A program made the position numbers and the translations under genes. A stretch of DNA of 64,000 nucleotides. Origin: Candidatus Microbacterium colombiense. Its GTDB lineage: Bacteria > Actinomycetota > Actinomycetes > Actinomycetales > Microbacteriaceae. Positions 10,772 through 21,441 of the stretch are shown piece by piece. The stretch spans positions 930,001 through 994,000 of the forward strand of contig CP119308.1 of assembly GCA_029203165.1 (NCBI GenBank). Direction: 5' to 3'. How positions within the stretch are numbered: position 1 is the stretch's first letter; each line of letters starts with the position of its first letter. Below the pieces are notes generated by a model. It was not told the origin of the DNA, ran no database searches, and was given only the letters and a program-made list of their open reading frames with translations.

Positions 10772-12660
10772 GCGAGCAGTTCCCCGCCACCCCCGGCATC
10801 CCGGCGACGAGCACGTCCGTCGGAGGCTCGACGGAGCTCGCAGACGGCGAGTGGCATCGGATGCATCCGCTGACCCCCCTGTTCAAGGGCGGGTTGGCGC
10901 TGATCATCATCGCCGGCATCGTGATCGCGAACATGCGCGATCGCGTCATCGCCTGGGTCATCGACATCTTCTCCCCGGAGGCCCACTACGGCGACTACGC
11001 CGGCGGTGATCCCGTGGACTGGGTACTCGACAACAACCTGATCCTGATCGCCCTCGGCGCGGTGCTGGGGCTGGTGCTGATCCTGATCCTGATCTTCTGG
11101 TTCATCTGGCGCTTCCAGCAGTTCCGCATCACGGGCGATCACGTCGAGGTGCGCAAGGGCATCATCTTCCGCTCGCATCGCCGCGCACCGCTGGATCGGG
11201 TGCAGGGCGTGAACCTCACTCGTCCGTTCCCCGCGCGCATCATCGGCCTGGCCAAGCTCGAGGTCGTGGGCGCCGGCAACGACGCGAACGTGGAGCTCGA
11301 GTACCTCGCGACCGCCCGCGCAGAGGGTGTGCGCGCCGAGATCCTGCGCCTCGCTTCGGGGGCACGCGCGGCGCGGCAGACCGCCTTGGCCGGCGCCTCC
11401 GGAGCGGCGTCGGCCCCTGCCACCGCCCGAGCGCAGCTCGTCGGTTCGATGAACGTCGGCGTCACCGGACTGATCGCCGGCGTCGACATGGATGACGTGG
11501 CGCCCGAGAGCGTCGTCAAGATCCCCGCCGGCAGGCTCGTCGGTTCGCAGATCATCTCCGGACTGCTCTGGCTGGTGTTCTTCGGCATCATCTTCGCGAT
11601 CGCCCTGGGGAGCGCCGTCATCGGGCTCATCTCGGACGGCGATGGCGAAGGTGGAGTGATCATCCTGGGCATCGCACTCGGTATGGGGGTGCCGTTCGTG
11701 ATCGCCGTCGTCGGTATCACGTGGGCGCAGATCTCGAAGTCCCTGAGGTACTCGATCGCGCCGACGCCGGACGGCGTGCGCATCACGTACGGCCTCTTCA
11801 CGACGGTCACCGAGACTCTGCCACCCGGCCGCATCTTCGCCGTGGAGGTCTCGCAGTCGATCCTGTGGCGGCCGTTCGGCTGGTGGACGATCAAGATCAA
11901 CCGTATGAGCGGCAAGAGCGCCGCCCAGCAGCAGTCCGGATCCGCGCAGCAGTTCAACATCGTGCTGCCGGTCGGCAAGCGAGCCGATGTGGAGCGGGTG
12001 CTCGGTCTGATCCTCCCCGACGTTCCCGCAGGGGACATCCCGGCGATCTGGGACAACGGTGTGCTCGGCCCCATCGCGGATGATCCGTATCGCACCATGC
12101 CGCGGCGTGCGTGGTGGCGGCGCCCGGTCTCGTGGAAGCGTCACGGCTTCCTCCTCACCGACTTCGGACTGCTCCTGCGCCGCGGCGTCGTGTGGCGCAA
12201 GCTCGCGGTGTTCCCGTATGCCCGCCTGCAGGGTGTCTCCCTGAATCAGGGTCCGATCGATCGCGCACAGCGCGTGTCCGGGGCACAGATCCATACCGCT
12301 CCGGGACCGATCACCGGCCTGCTCTCGGGTCTCGAGCGCGAGGATGCGCTGGCACTGCTCGACGGCGTCAGTCGCGCCGCCGCGGACGCCGCGTCGCGAG
12401 ACACCACCCATCGCTGGAGCGAGCACCCGGTTGCTGCCCCGCCGGAGCCTGCACCGACTGTCACGCCACCGCCTGCACCGTCGGCAGGCTACCCGGTCAC
12501 GCAGCCTCCGCCGCCCGTCGGCCCGCCCGCCGCCTGGCCTGCGCCGCCGGTGGCTCCGCCTGCGCCGCCCGCTGCGCCTCCTGCTCCGCCTATGGCTCCT
12601 CCGCCTGCGCCGCCTGTCGCTCCGCCTGCTCCGCCCGTCGTCCCTCCCGCCGAGGGCTGA
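10768..12660 (+). CDS. multi-PH-domain membrane protein (bPH2/YdbT-like) with proline-rich tail
   Basis: A 630-residue membrane protein with the YdbT layout: paired transmembrane segments (about residues 42-60 and 90-112, then 255-275 and 290-315) alternating with three bPH2 domains. Each domain is marked by a similar block (EVRKGIIFRSHRRAPLDRVQGV, GLFTTVTETLPPGRIFAVEVSQS, LLRRGVVWRKLAVFPYARLQGV). The last 80 residues are almost entirely proline and alanine (repeated APPAPP), probably a disordered cytoplasmic tail. GTG 10768 overlaps the previous stop. It is likely a complex partner of the preceding YdbS-like protein; the ligand or process is unknown. Confidence 0.88.
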   Translation: MSEQFPATPGIPATSTSVGGSTELADGEWHRMHPLTPLFKGGLALIIIAGIVIANMRDRVIAWVIDIFSPEAHYGDYAGGDPVDWVLDNNLILIALGAVLGLVLILILIFWFIWRFQQFRITGDHVEVRKGIIFRSHRRAPLDRVQGVNLTRPFPARIIGLAKLEVVGAGNDANVELEYLATARAEGVRAEILRLASGARAARQTALAGASGAASAPATARAQLVGSMNVGVTGLIAGVDMDDVAPESVVKIPAGRLVGSQIISGLLWLVFFGIIFAIALGSAVIGLISDGDGEGGVIILGIALGMGVPFVIAVVGITWAQISKSLRYSIAPTPDGVRITYGLFTTVTETLPPGRIFAVEVSQSILWRPFGWWTIKINRMSGKSAAQQQSGSAQQFNIVLPVGKRADVERVLGLILPDVPAGDIPAIWDNGVLGPIADDPYRTMPRRAWWRRPVSWKRHGFLLTDFGLLLRRGVVWRKLAVFPYARLQGVSLNQGPIDRAQRVSGAQIHTAPGPITGLLSGLEREDALALLDGVSRAAADAASRDTTHRWSEHPVAAPPEPAPTVTPPPAPSAGYPVTQPPPPVGPPAAWPAPPVAPPAPPAAPPAPPMAPPPAPPVAPPAPPVVPPAEG

Positions 12661-12664
12661 CCTG

Positions 12665-13357
12665 ATGGTGCGTGATGGACGCCTGGGCGTCGGCATCATC
12701 GGCGCGGGCCGCGTCGGGCCCGTGATCGGTGCTGCCCTCGGGGGCGCAGGCCACGCCGTGGTCGGCATCACCAGCGGCTCCGACGATGAACGTGCGTCGG
12801 CGGTGCTCCCGGATGTGCCGGTGCTGGAGGCCCTCGAGGTCGTGCGTCGTGCGGAGTTGATCGTGCTCGCGGTCCCGCATGAAGAGTTGCCCGCTCTCGT
12901 GTCGGGCATCGCCGAGGTCGGCGGATGGCAGGTCGGGCAACTGGTGCTGCACACCGACCCCGCCTACGGCATCGATGTGCTCCGCCCGGCCGCCGAGCGC
13001 GGCGCGATCCCGCTCGCGGTGCACCCCGCCATCACCTTCACGGGAACCTCGATCGATCTCCGTCAGCTCCCGGCGAGCTTCGCGGCAGTCACGGCTCCGG
13101 CGGCCGTGCTCCCGATCGCTCAGGCGCTCGCCGTGGAGATGGGGTGCGAACCGGTGGTCATCGCCGAGGAGGATCGTGCGACCTATGCCGACGCGATCCA
13201 GACCGCAGCCGACTTCTCCCGCTCGATCATCGGTCAGTCGACGGCACGACTGCGGGAGATCGGAGTCGAGAACCCGGGCGGTTACCTCTCGGCACTCGTG
13301 CAGTCGACCGTCGAGCGGGCGCTGCGCGAGGCCTCCGATCCACCGCCGCTCGTCTGA
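12665..13357 (+). CDS. Rossmann-like and DUF2520 domain-containing protein
   Basis: A 230-residue NAD(P)-binding protein. The Rossmann glycine motif GVGIIGAGRVGPVIG is at about residues 8-22, and the C-terminal half matches DUF2520, with HPAITFTG in the middle. In actinobacteria this gene usually sits between the folate/PH cluster and the pantothenate genes. The enzyme activity is unproven; the fold resembles ketopantoate reductase and prephenate dehydrogenase relatives. It starts four bases after the stop of the proline-rich gene, so it is the last member of the operon. Confidence 0.85.
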   Translation: MVRDGRLGVGIIGAGRVGPVIGAALGGAGHAVVGITSGSDDERASAVLPDVPVLEALEVVRRAELIVLAVPHEELPALVSGIAEVGGWQVGQLVLHTDPAYGIDVLRPAAERGAIPLAVHPAITFTGTSIDLRQLPASFAAVTAPAAVLPIAQALAVEMGCEPVVIAEEDRATYADAIQTAADFSRSIIGQSTARLREIGVENPGGYLSALVQSTVERALREASDPPPLV

Positions 13358-13395
13358 TCGCGCTTCGCGTTCCTCGCGAACGGCGGATGAATTAG

Positions 13396-15258
13396 TCAGC
13401 GACCGCCGGAGAAACCGCCGCCGCCTCCGCCGCCGGCGAAACCGCCTCCGAACGAACCGCCGCCGCTGGACGAGCTGCTCGCCGAGGGAGCGGTGTAGGT
13501 GGCCGAGGCGTGAGATGTCACCGCGAAGGCCGCGAGTTGCACACGCAGATAGGGCGATGTCGGATCGCCGATCCAGCCCGGTCCGCGCTGCTCGATCGAG
13601 TAGGCGTTCTCGAGCACGCGGCCCCATTCGTCTTCCATGCCGAACAGCATCGCGTACGGCAGCAGGCGCTCGTACAGCAGGATGACGTTCGCGGAACCGT
13701 CCTGTCGACGCTCCGCTCCGGAGTACGACTGCAGCATCCGCAACCGGTCGGCCTCCGCGACGCGGATGAACTCCTCCACGCCCTTCAGATACTCCAGGCG
13801 GCGGGCGCCCTCGAGGGTCAGGACGGTGTGCTTCGAGAACGTGAAGAAGCTGGAGATCAGCACGAGGACGACGCCGAACCCGATCGCGACCATGGCGGGG
13901 ATCGCCGAGAGCCGGCCGCTGATCACGCCCCACAGGGCGAGCGCGAGACCGATCCCGACGATGCCGATCGCGCACCATTGCAGCGTCATCGCGAGGCCGC
14001 TGCGGGCGCGCGTGGTGAACCCCTGCGCCTGCGCCGCATTCTTCCCGCTCTGCGTGAGCGACGTCATCCGGGTGGCGAAGGACTCGCTCGACGCGGGAAG
14101 AGAGGCGACGCCGTCGGCGTCGGCCCCGACGAAGAGCGCTTCGAGGGCTGCCGCGTCGAGCGGATCGACGGTGCGCGCGCCGGGCATGCGGCGCAGGCGC
14201 GGCTGTGCCTTCTCGGAGCCTTCTTCGATGCGCAGTGCTCCACGCACGGCAAGATGCACGATCTCCGCCGGTATCGGATCCTTCGCGCCGGGGATGATCG
14301 CGGCGGCGAGGAGCGGTGGCAGCGAGTCGGGCACGTCGTACTGCGCCACGATGATGCCGTCAGCGGTGTGCCGGCGGCGGGTGGATGCCGACACGGCGAA
14401 CCATCCGCCGATCGACAGCGCGAGTGCACCGGCGGCGGCCACCGCCGGGACGGTGTCGGTCACCGGATTGGGCTGACGGGCGGAGGTCTGGACGGCGGTA
14501 CCCGGTGCGAAACCGATCGCCACCGTCACTCCGTCGCCGGCCGCGCGCTCGCCGGATTCGACATGGAACACGGTGGTGTCGCCGTCGGTGGTCGGGCCCT
14601 GGATCGGGCACTCCCGCGTCGATCCGGAGGAGCCCGAATAGCACCGCGCCTCGCCGGTCAGGTGATCTCCGAGTGAGGCGTCGAGCACGATGTCGGCGCG
14701 GAATGCCTCGATCGCCTGCGTGCTGTCGAAGGGGAGGAGATCCCAATAGAACTCGTCGACGCCGGTGTCGGCGGCGAGGATCACGTCGCGCATCGAGTAC
14801 TCGATGACATATGTCGTGAGTCCCTGCACGTAGTCGTCGGTGCCCGTGAGGATGTAGAGGACACCATCGTCCGTCTCGGTCTCGTAGGGCACGTCGGTGC
14901 CGTCCTCGTCGGTCACCGACAGCACCTGCGTGTCGATCCTCGCGCCCTCGTAGCCGGTGGGCAGGCCCCGGACGATCCCGCGGTTCTGGTCGAAGTCGGG
15001 GAAACGCGCCACGAGCGTCTCGGTCACGTGCAGGAGTGGGCGCCCTTCGTCGTCGAGGCCGAGCTCGTATCGGGCATCCCACGACGCGTAGGAGAAGGCA
15101 TCGACATCGTCTGCGGTGATGCTCCCGTCCGGATGTGCGGAGTGGGCCGAGGAGACGGAAGGTGCGGTGGCTGCGGAAGCGGCGGTCGGCATCGCGGCGA
15201 GACCGGCGAGCGTGAGGGCGAGCGCGGCGAGCGTGCGGGCGATCCGTGTGACGACCAT
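13396..15258 (-). CDS. DUF2207 domain-containing membrane protein
   Basis: A 620-residue exported membrane protein. It has a signal peptide (about residues 1-29, ending ASAA), a large extracellular beta-rich DUF2207 domain, one transmembrane segment near residue 275, a cytoplasmic part, two further membrane segments around 425-470, and a glycine-rich tail with repeated GGG that ends the protein. Function is unknown; the family is widespread in Gram-positive bacteria. TAGCCT lies exactly six bases upstream of ATG 15258 (complement of 15265-15270), indicating a leaderless transcript. It is divergent from lysS. Confidence 0.88.
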   Translation of the reverse strand: MVVTRIARTLAALALTLAGLAAMPTAASAATAPSVSSAHSAHPDGSITADDVDAFSYASWDARYELGLDDEGRPLLHVTETLVARFPDFDQNRGIVRGLPTGYEGARIDTQVLSVTDEDGTDVPYETETDDGVLYILTGTDDYVQGLTTYVIEYSMRDVILAADTGVDEFYWDLLPFDSTQAIEAFRADIVLDASLGDHLTGEARCYSGSSGSTRECPIQGPTTDGDTTVFHVESGERAAGDGVTVAIGFAPGTAVQTSARQPNPVTDTVPAVAAAGALALSIGGWFAVSASTRRRHTADGIIVAQYDVPDSLPPLLAAAIIPGAKDPIPAEIVHLAVRGALRIEEGSEKAQPRLRRMPGARTVDPLDAAALEALFVGADADGVASLPASSESFATRMTSLTQSGKNAAQAQGFTTRARSGLAMTLQWCAIGIVGIGLALALWGVISGRLSAIPAMVAIGFGVVLVLISSFFTFSKHTVLTLEGARRLEYLKGVEEFIRVAEADRLRMLQSYSGAERRQDGSANVILLYERLLPYAMLFGMEDEWGRVLENAYSIEQRGPGWIGDPTSPYLRVQLAAFAVTSHASATYTAPSASSSSSGGGSFGGGFAGGGGGGGFSGGR

Positions 15259-15339
15259 TCTTCGAGGCTACCCATCGCCCGCCGACGAGCAGGTACTCAC
15301 CTCGGTAAACTGGACACGACTTTCCAAGGAGCCCCGCAC

Positions 15340-16873
<1,534 letters not shown>

Positions 16874-16881
<8 letters not shown>

Positions 16882-18010
16882 TCGGACCGGACGACGCCGC
16901 GTTCGCGCGGCTGAACGTCCATTCGGGAAGCACGGCGGCGTCGACCATCGTGCGCAGCAGCGCTGCCAGGCCGTAGTCCGGATCGATCGCCTGCACGAGA
17001 TCGAGGTAGTGTCCGGCGTGGCTCGAGCGACCCAGCGCCCACGAGAGCCAGGCGGCCGCGGTGAGCGGGCCGGGACGTGAGGCGCGGGGCGCCGAGGCGG
17101 CGGTCTGCCTGACGACGGCGAGCGCGAGACGCAGCCGGTCGGCGTCGGGAGCAGGCCCGACGCCCAGGAACACCGACCCGAGGTCGTCGGGGATCATGCG
17201 ACCACTGCGGGCGAAGGACAGCTGCGCGTCGAGGGCGCGGGCTCCGCCGTCGGCGCCCGTCGCCCACTGCGCGAGTGCGACGTCGCGGAATACCGGTCGA
17301 TCCAGGCACCAGAGCAGAGCCGCCGTGGCGAAGATCGGGAGGTTCTCGGGCTCATCGAGCAGCGACTCGAAGAACGCGGGAATGTCGTCGAGCGCCGCGA
17401 TCGCCGCCAGCGCCGCGGGGTTCTCCCGGCCCGACAGGGGTCCGATCGCATCATGGTCGAGGACGTCGGTGATGTCCCGCAGCGCCCGGGCGACGCGCTC
17501 CTTCATCGCGAGGTCGGAGTGCGGCAGCTCGGCGCCGGCGAGCTGATCGCCGGTCACGTCGCCGAGTCCGGGGACATCGGGGGTCTGGGCGAGCTCGTCG
17601 AGGTCTCCCAGCCGAGGATCGTCGGCGAGATAGCTGGACCAGCCCTTCGGCGTCACGCACAGCGCGTCGACGACCCGGAGCCCTGCCTCCTCGGCGCGCC
17701 ACAGCAGGGAGTCGACCGCGACGGCCAGAGGGAGCACCAGGCCGTCGCCGGTGTGCTCGGGCGAGTCATCCGCATACACGACCACGGCGACCGCATCGGT
17801 GTCGTCGACCCGGGAGATCAGGCCGACCGCTGCGTCGGCGAACATGTCGAGATCGGTGTCGTCGGACGGCAGATCGAGACGCATGGCACCGCAGGTGCGG
17901 GCGCCCTGGAAGGGGAGCAGCACGAGGCTGCGTCGCGGGGTGAAGCCCGCGAGCGCGGGGACGATACGGAGGAATTCAGCGGAGCCTGAGGCGCGGAGGA
18001 CGGTGGTCAT
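16874..18010 (-). CDS. DUF4192 domain-containing protein
   Basis: A 378-residue cytoplasmic protein of the actinobacterial DUF4192 family. It begins with the typical FLRIVPALAGFTPRRSLVLLPF block and contains GWSSYL in the middle. No function has been assigned to the family. The C-terminal half is helical and carries RPGPLTAAAWLSWALGRSSHAGHYLDLVQAIDPDYGLAALL, the conserved end block of the family, here cited by position (about residues 305-350). The stop codon is inside the end of lysS on the other strand. Confidence 0.87.
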
Positions 18011-18134
18011 GGCCCGAGTCTGGTCGGATCGTACGAACCGCGAGGGGCTTTTCGCGGCATGGGGATGGATTGCGCCGCATCCTCTGATTGGGGACGAGGA
18101 GTCGAAGGCCGTGACGGCCGCGTACCATGGAGGC

Positions 18135-18308
18135 ATGGACAATTTCTGGCTCGCGGTGGCATGGTCGATTCTGCCGACCATCGGTGTCAGCCTCGTCTTC
18201 TTCATGGTGGTCCGCGGCATCCTGCGTTTCGACCGCACCGAGCGCAAGGTGCACGCGCAGATCGAGGCCGAGGAGCGCGCAGCGCGCGGACTCCCGCCCC
18301 GCTCCTGA
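18135..18308 (+). CDS. small single-pass membrane protein
   Basis: A 57-residue protein: one transmembrane helix (about residues 5-28, WLAVAWSILPTIGVSLVFF) and a charged C-terminal tail (FDRTERKVHAQIEAEERAA). It is not one I can name; similar short proteins are common upstream of lipid genes in Microbacteriaceae. The GGAGG upstream is only one base from ATG and too close to work, but TACCAT (18123-18128) lies exactly six bases before the ATG, so a leaderless start fits better. It is followed 91 bases later by cardiolipin synthase. Confidence 0.7.
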   Translation: MDNFWLAVAWSILPTIGVSLVFFMVVRGILRFDRTERKVHAQIEAEERAARGLPPRS

Positions 18309-18399
18309 GCGAGGTCGCACCCATCGGCTACTGTGTAGCCAACGCACGCGAGACCGTGCCGACCGGCCATGATCGCCGCGGCGCGGGTGAGGGGACACG

Positions 18400-19860
18400 A
18401 TGACGGCGGAGACCTGGGGTTGGTGGATCGCCGCCTTCCTGCTCGTGCTCGACCTCACCATCCGTGCCACCGCGATCATCATCATCCCGCGCAACCGGCG
18501 TCCCACCGCGGCGATGGCCTGGCTGCTCGCCGTGTTCTTCATCCCGTTCGTCGGTGTCTTCCTCTTCCTGCTGATCGGAAACCCGCGCCTTCCGCGCGCG
18601 CGCCGTCGCAAGCAGGACCAGATCAACGCCTATATCGCCGAGACCAGCGAGCACCTGCACTTCGGCACACTGCGCCCGCACGCTCCCGACTGGTTCGGGC
18701 CCATCGTGCAGATGAACCAGAGGCTCGGGGCGCTGCCGCTCTCCGGAGACAACGGTGCACATCTCATCTCGGACTACCAGGAATCACTGGACGAGATGGC
18801 CGAGGCGATCCGCACGGCACAGGACTACGTGCACGTCGAGTTCTACATCCTGCAGGCCGATGACTCCACCGACAACTTCTTCCGGGCGCTGGAAGAGGTC
18901 TCGGCCCGCGGCGTCGAGGTGCGCGTGCTCCTCGATCACTGGGCCAACCGATGGAAGCCGCGCTATCGCGAGACCGTGCGCCGCCTGAACGCGATGGGTG
19001 CGGACTGGCGCCTGATGCTGCCGGTGCAGCCTCTCAAGGGCAGGATGCAGCGCCCCGATCTGCGCAATCACCGCAAGCTGCTCGTCGTCGACGGCACGAT
19101 CGCGTTCCTCGGGTCGCAGAACGTCACCGACTCGACCTACAACCTTCCGAAGAACATCAAGCGCGGCCTGCACTGGGTCGATCTGATGGTGCGCATCGAT
19201 GGTCCCGTCGTGTTGAGCGTGAATGCGATCTTCGTCGCCGACTGGTACAGCGAGACCGACATGGTGCTCGAGGAGATCGATATCGCGCACGCCGAGATCG
19301 GTTCGGGTGACCTCGACTGTCAGGTCGTGCCGTCAGGCCCCGGGTTCGAGGTCGAGAACAACCTGCGCCTCTTCCTCGCGCTGCTGTACGCGGCGAAGAA
19401 GCGGATCATGATCATCAGTCCGTACTTCGTGCCCGATGAGGCGTTGCTGCTGGCGGTCACCGCCGCCGTCGACCGCGGCGTCAACGTCGAGCTCTTCGTC
19501 TCGGAAGAGGGCGACCAGGCCATGGTCTATCACGCCCAGCGCAGCTACTACGAGGTGCTGCTCAAGGCGGGCGTGCGCATCTGGATGTACCGCAAGCCCT
19601 ACATCCTGCACACGAAGAGCCTGACGATCGACGATGAGGTCGCCGTCATCGGATCCAGCAACATGGACATGCGTTCGTTCGGTCTCAACCTCGAGGTGTC
19701 GATGCTGGTGCGTGGCGAGGAGTTCGTCGCCGAGATGCGCGAGGTCGAAGACAAGTACCGCTCCCTCAGCCGCGAGCTCACGCTGGAGGAGTGGATGCAG
19801 CAGCCGCTGCGCTCCACGATCCTCGACAACCTCGCCCGCCTCACCTCGGCCCTGCAGTAG
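18400..19860 (+). CDS. cls: cardiolipin synthase (phospholipase D family)
   Basis: Joins two phosphatidylglycerol molecules (or related substrates) into cardiolipin at the inner face of the membrane. It has 486 residues: two N-terminal transmembrane helices (about residues 8-25 and 40-60), then two phospholipase D domains, each with an HKD motif. His224 is in NHRKLLVVDG and His404 in LHTKSLTIDD, each followed by the GSQN or GSSNMD strand. GAGGGG precedes the ATG. An unusual hairpin (19899-19940) lies just after the stop. Confidence 0.94.
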   Translation: MTAETWGWWIAAFLLVLDLTIRATAIIIIPRNRRPTAAMAWLLAVFFIPFVGVFLFLLIGNPRLPRARRRKQDQINAYIAETSEHLHFGTLRPHAPDWFGPIVQMNQRLGALPLSGDNGAHLISDYQESLDEMAEAIRTAQDYVHVEFYILQADDSTDNFFRALEEVSARGVEVRVLLDHWANRWKPRYRETVRRLNAMGADWRLMLPVQPLKGRMQRPDLRNHRKLLVVDGTIAFLGSQNVTDSTYNLPKNIKRGLHWVDLMVRIDGPVVLSVNAIFVADWYSETDMVLEEIDIAHAEIGSGDLDCQVVPSGPGFEVENNLRLFLALLYAAKKRIMIISPYFVPDEALLLAVTAAVDRGVNVELFVSEEGDQAMVYHAQRSYYEVLLKAGVRIWMYRKPYILHTKSLTIDDEVAVIGSSNMDMRSFGLNLEVSMLVRGEEFVAEMREVEDKYRSLSRELTLEEWMQQPLRSTILDNLARLTSALQ

Positions 19861-19898
19861 CGCTCGATTCGGTGCGCCCGCTTCCATGGGCAGGTGGT

Positions 19899-19940
19899 CG
19901 CGAATGGTCGCATCTGTCGCAGGGAAGCGACCATATGCGA
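19899..19940. terminator. interrupted hairpin after cls
   Basis: ATGGTCGC (19904-19911) pairs with GCGACCAT (19927-19934); after a two-base internal loop the stem is extended by TCGC (19898-19901 region) and GCGA (19937-19940). The left side also has GTCGC three times at about ten-base spacing. It probably ends cls transcripts, but regulatory use is possible. Confidence 0.5.
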
Positions 19941-19987
19941 CTGCTCAGACCGCCGGGAGAGGCGCCCGGAGAGGTCCCCGGATACGA

Positions 19988-20030
19988 CGATGCCGCGGGA
20001 GCCAGCTGTGCGCTGACTCCCGCGGCATCG
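19988..20030. terminator. terminator hairpin of the beta-galactoside operon
   Basis: CGATGCCGCGGGAG (19988-20001) pairs perfectly with CTCCCGCGGCATCG (20017-20030), giving a 14-bp stem. It lies 16 bases downstream of the stop of the binding-protein gene on the minus strand, the last gene of that operon. Confidence 0.8.
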
Positions 20031-20045
20031 GGATGACGGATCAGA

Positions 20046-21377
20046 TCACTTGGCGACGGGGATCGCCTGCGCCTCGAGCGTCGAGATGGTCGAATCCTGT
20101 GCGGACTTCAGCGAATCCAGCAGCGTTCCCTGACCGGTGACCGCCTTCTGGAAGCCGTCCGACACGTCGGCATAGGTCTGCGTCATGGTCGGACCCCACA
20201 CGAAGTCGGGGTTGACCTGCGACGCCGCTTCGGCGAACACGTCGTAGATGGCCTGGCCGCCGTAGAAGTCGACGCCCTCCTTGAGAGAGGCGAGGTTCAG
20301 CCCGTCGGTGGTCGCCGGGTAGATGTTCGCCGACTTGTTGAGCGCGGTCAGCGCCTCATCCGAGGTGTTGAGCCACAGTGCGAACTTCGACGCCTCGTAG
20401 AGGTGGTCGCTGCCCTTGAACACGGCGACGGAGGAGCCGCCCCAGTTGCCGGCGCTCGTGCCGCCCTTCTCCCACTGCGGGGATGCGGCCACGGACCACT
20501 TGCCCGCGGTGTCGGGTGCGCCGCTCGCGATGGAGTTCGCGCCCCAGACGGCCGAGTTCCACGACCAGACCTCGCCGGAGTTGTACGCGTTGTTCCACTC
20601 CTCGGTCCAGGCCGGGTAGGTGGAGACGAGGTCCTCGTCGAGGAGCTCCTGCCAGTAGTCGGCGACCTGCGTGGTCGCGTCACCGGTCAGGTCGACGGTC
20701 CACTCCTTGCCGTCGTTCTGGAACCATCCGCCGTTGTTCTGCCACACGAATCCGGCGAACTGGTTGATGTCGGCGGTCGAGAAGTTGGTGATGTACCCGC
20801 CCGCTGCGCGGATCTTCACCGCAGCGGCCTTGTACTCCTCCCACGTGGTGGGAACATCGATGCCATTGGCCTCGAACAGGTCGGATCGGTAGAAGAGCGC
20901 CATGGGCCCGGAGTCCTGCGGGATGCCGTACACGCCCTCGTCGCTGCCGAGCGTGACCTGACCCCAGGTCCACGGGATGAAGTCGTCTTCCGCGGCGACG
21001 ACGTCTTCGCACGCGGAAAGGTCGGCCAGGCCGTCCTGCACGCGGAAGCTCGACAGCGCGTCGTACTCGATCTGTCCGAGGTCAGGGGCGTTGCCGGCCT
21101 TCAGCTGGCTGAAGAAGCTCTGGTACGTGCCGGAGTTCCCGTTCGGGCCCGTCTGCACCTTGACCTGGATGTCGGGGTTCTCGTCGTTCCACATCGCGAC
21201 GACATCCTCGATGCCCGGGATCCACGACGTGAACTCGAGCGTGACCTTTCCGTCTGCCGGGGTGCAGGCGGCGGCGTCGGCGCTTCCGTCCGACCCGGTG
21301 CTCGGGGCGCATCCCGCCAGCGCGATGGCGCTGAGCAGTGCGACGCCGGTGGCGACTGCCCTCTTCGTGTGCTGCAT
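20046..21377 (-). CDS. extracellular sugar-binding lipoprotein of an ABC importer
   Basis: A family 1 (CUT1-type) solute-binding protein, 443 residues. The signal peptide ends in the lipobox LAGC with lipidated Cys23, so it is tethered to the outer face of the membrane. It delivers a sugar, probably a beta-galactoside or galacto-oligosaccharide, to the two permeases encoded upstream. The conserved block FYRSDLFEANGIDVPTTWEE (about residues 165-184) is typical. No ATPase is encoded nearby; a shared MsiK-type ATPase encoded elsewhere is expected in actinobacteria. Specificity is inferred from the GH42 gene that heads the operon. Confidence 0.9.
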   Translation of the reverse strand: MQHTKRAVATGVALLSAIALAGCAPSTGSDGSADAAACTPADGKVTLEFTSWIPGIEDVVAMWNDENPDIQVKVQTGPNGNSGTYQSFFSQLKAGNAPDLGQIEYDALSSFRVQDGLADLSACEDVVAAEDDFIPWTWGQVTLGSDEGVYGIPQDSGPMALFYRSDLFEANGIDVPTTWEEYKAAAVKIRAAGGYITNFSTADINQFAGFVWQNNGGWFQNDGKEWTVDLTGDATTQVADYWQELLDEDLVSTYPAWTEEWNNAYNSGEVWSWNSAVWGANSIASGAPDTAGKWSVAASPQWEKGGTSAGNWGGSSVAVFKGSDHLYEASKFALWLNTSDEALTALNKSANIYPATTDGLNLASLKEGVDFYGGQAIYDVFAEAASQVNPDFVWGPTMTQTYADVSDGFQKAVTGQGTLLDSLKSAQDSTISTLEAQAIPVAK

Positions 21378-21441
21378 GATCGTCCTCTTTCGGTGGGTGT
21401 TTCGGGTTACAGGGAAGCCATCGGGGATCCGACGGCGGGGG

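Noticed and set aside
12423..12660. Proline/alanine codon run that could be a DNA repeat or CRISPR-like array
   Set aside because: It is in frame with the PH-domain protein, the units vary, and it ends at that gene's stop; it is a disordered protein tail.
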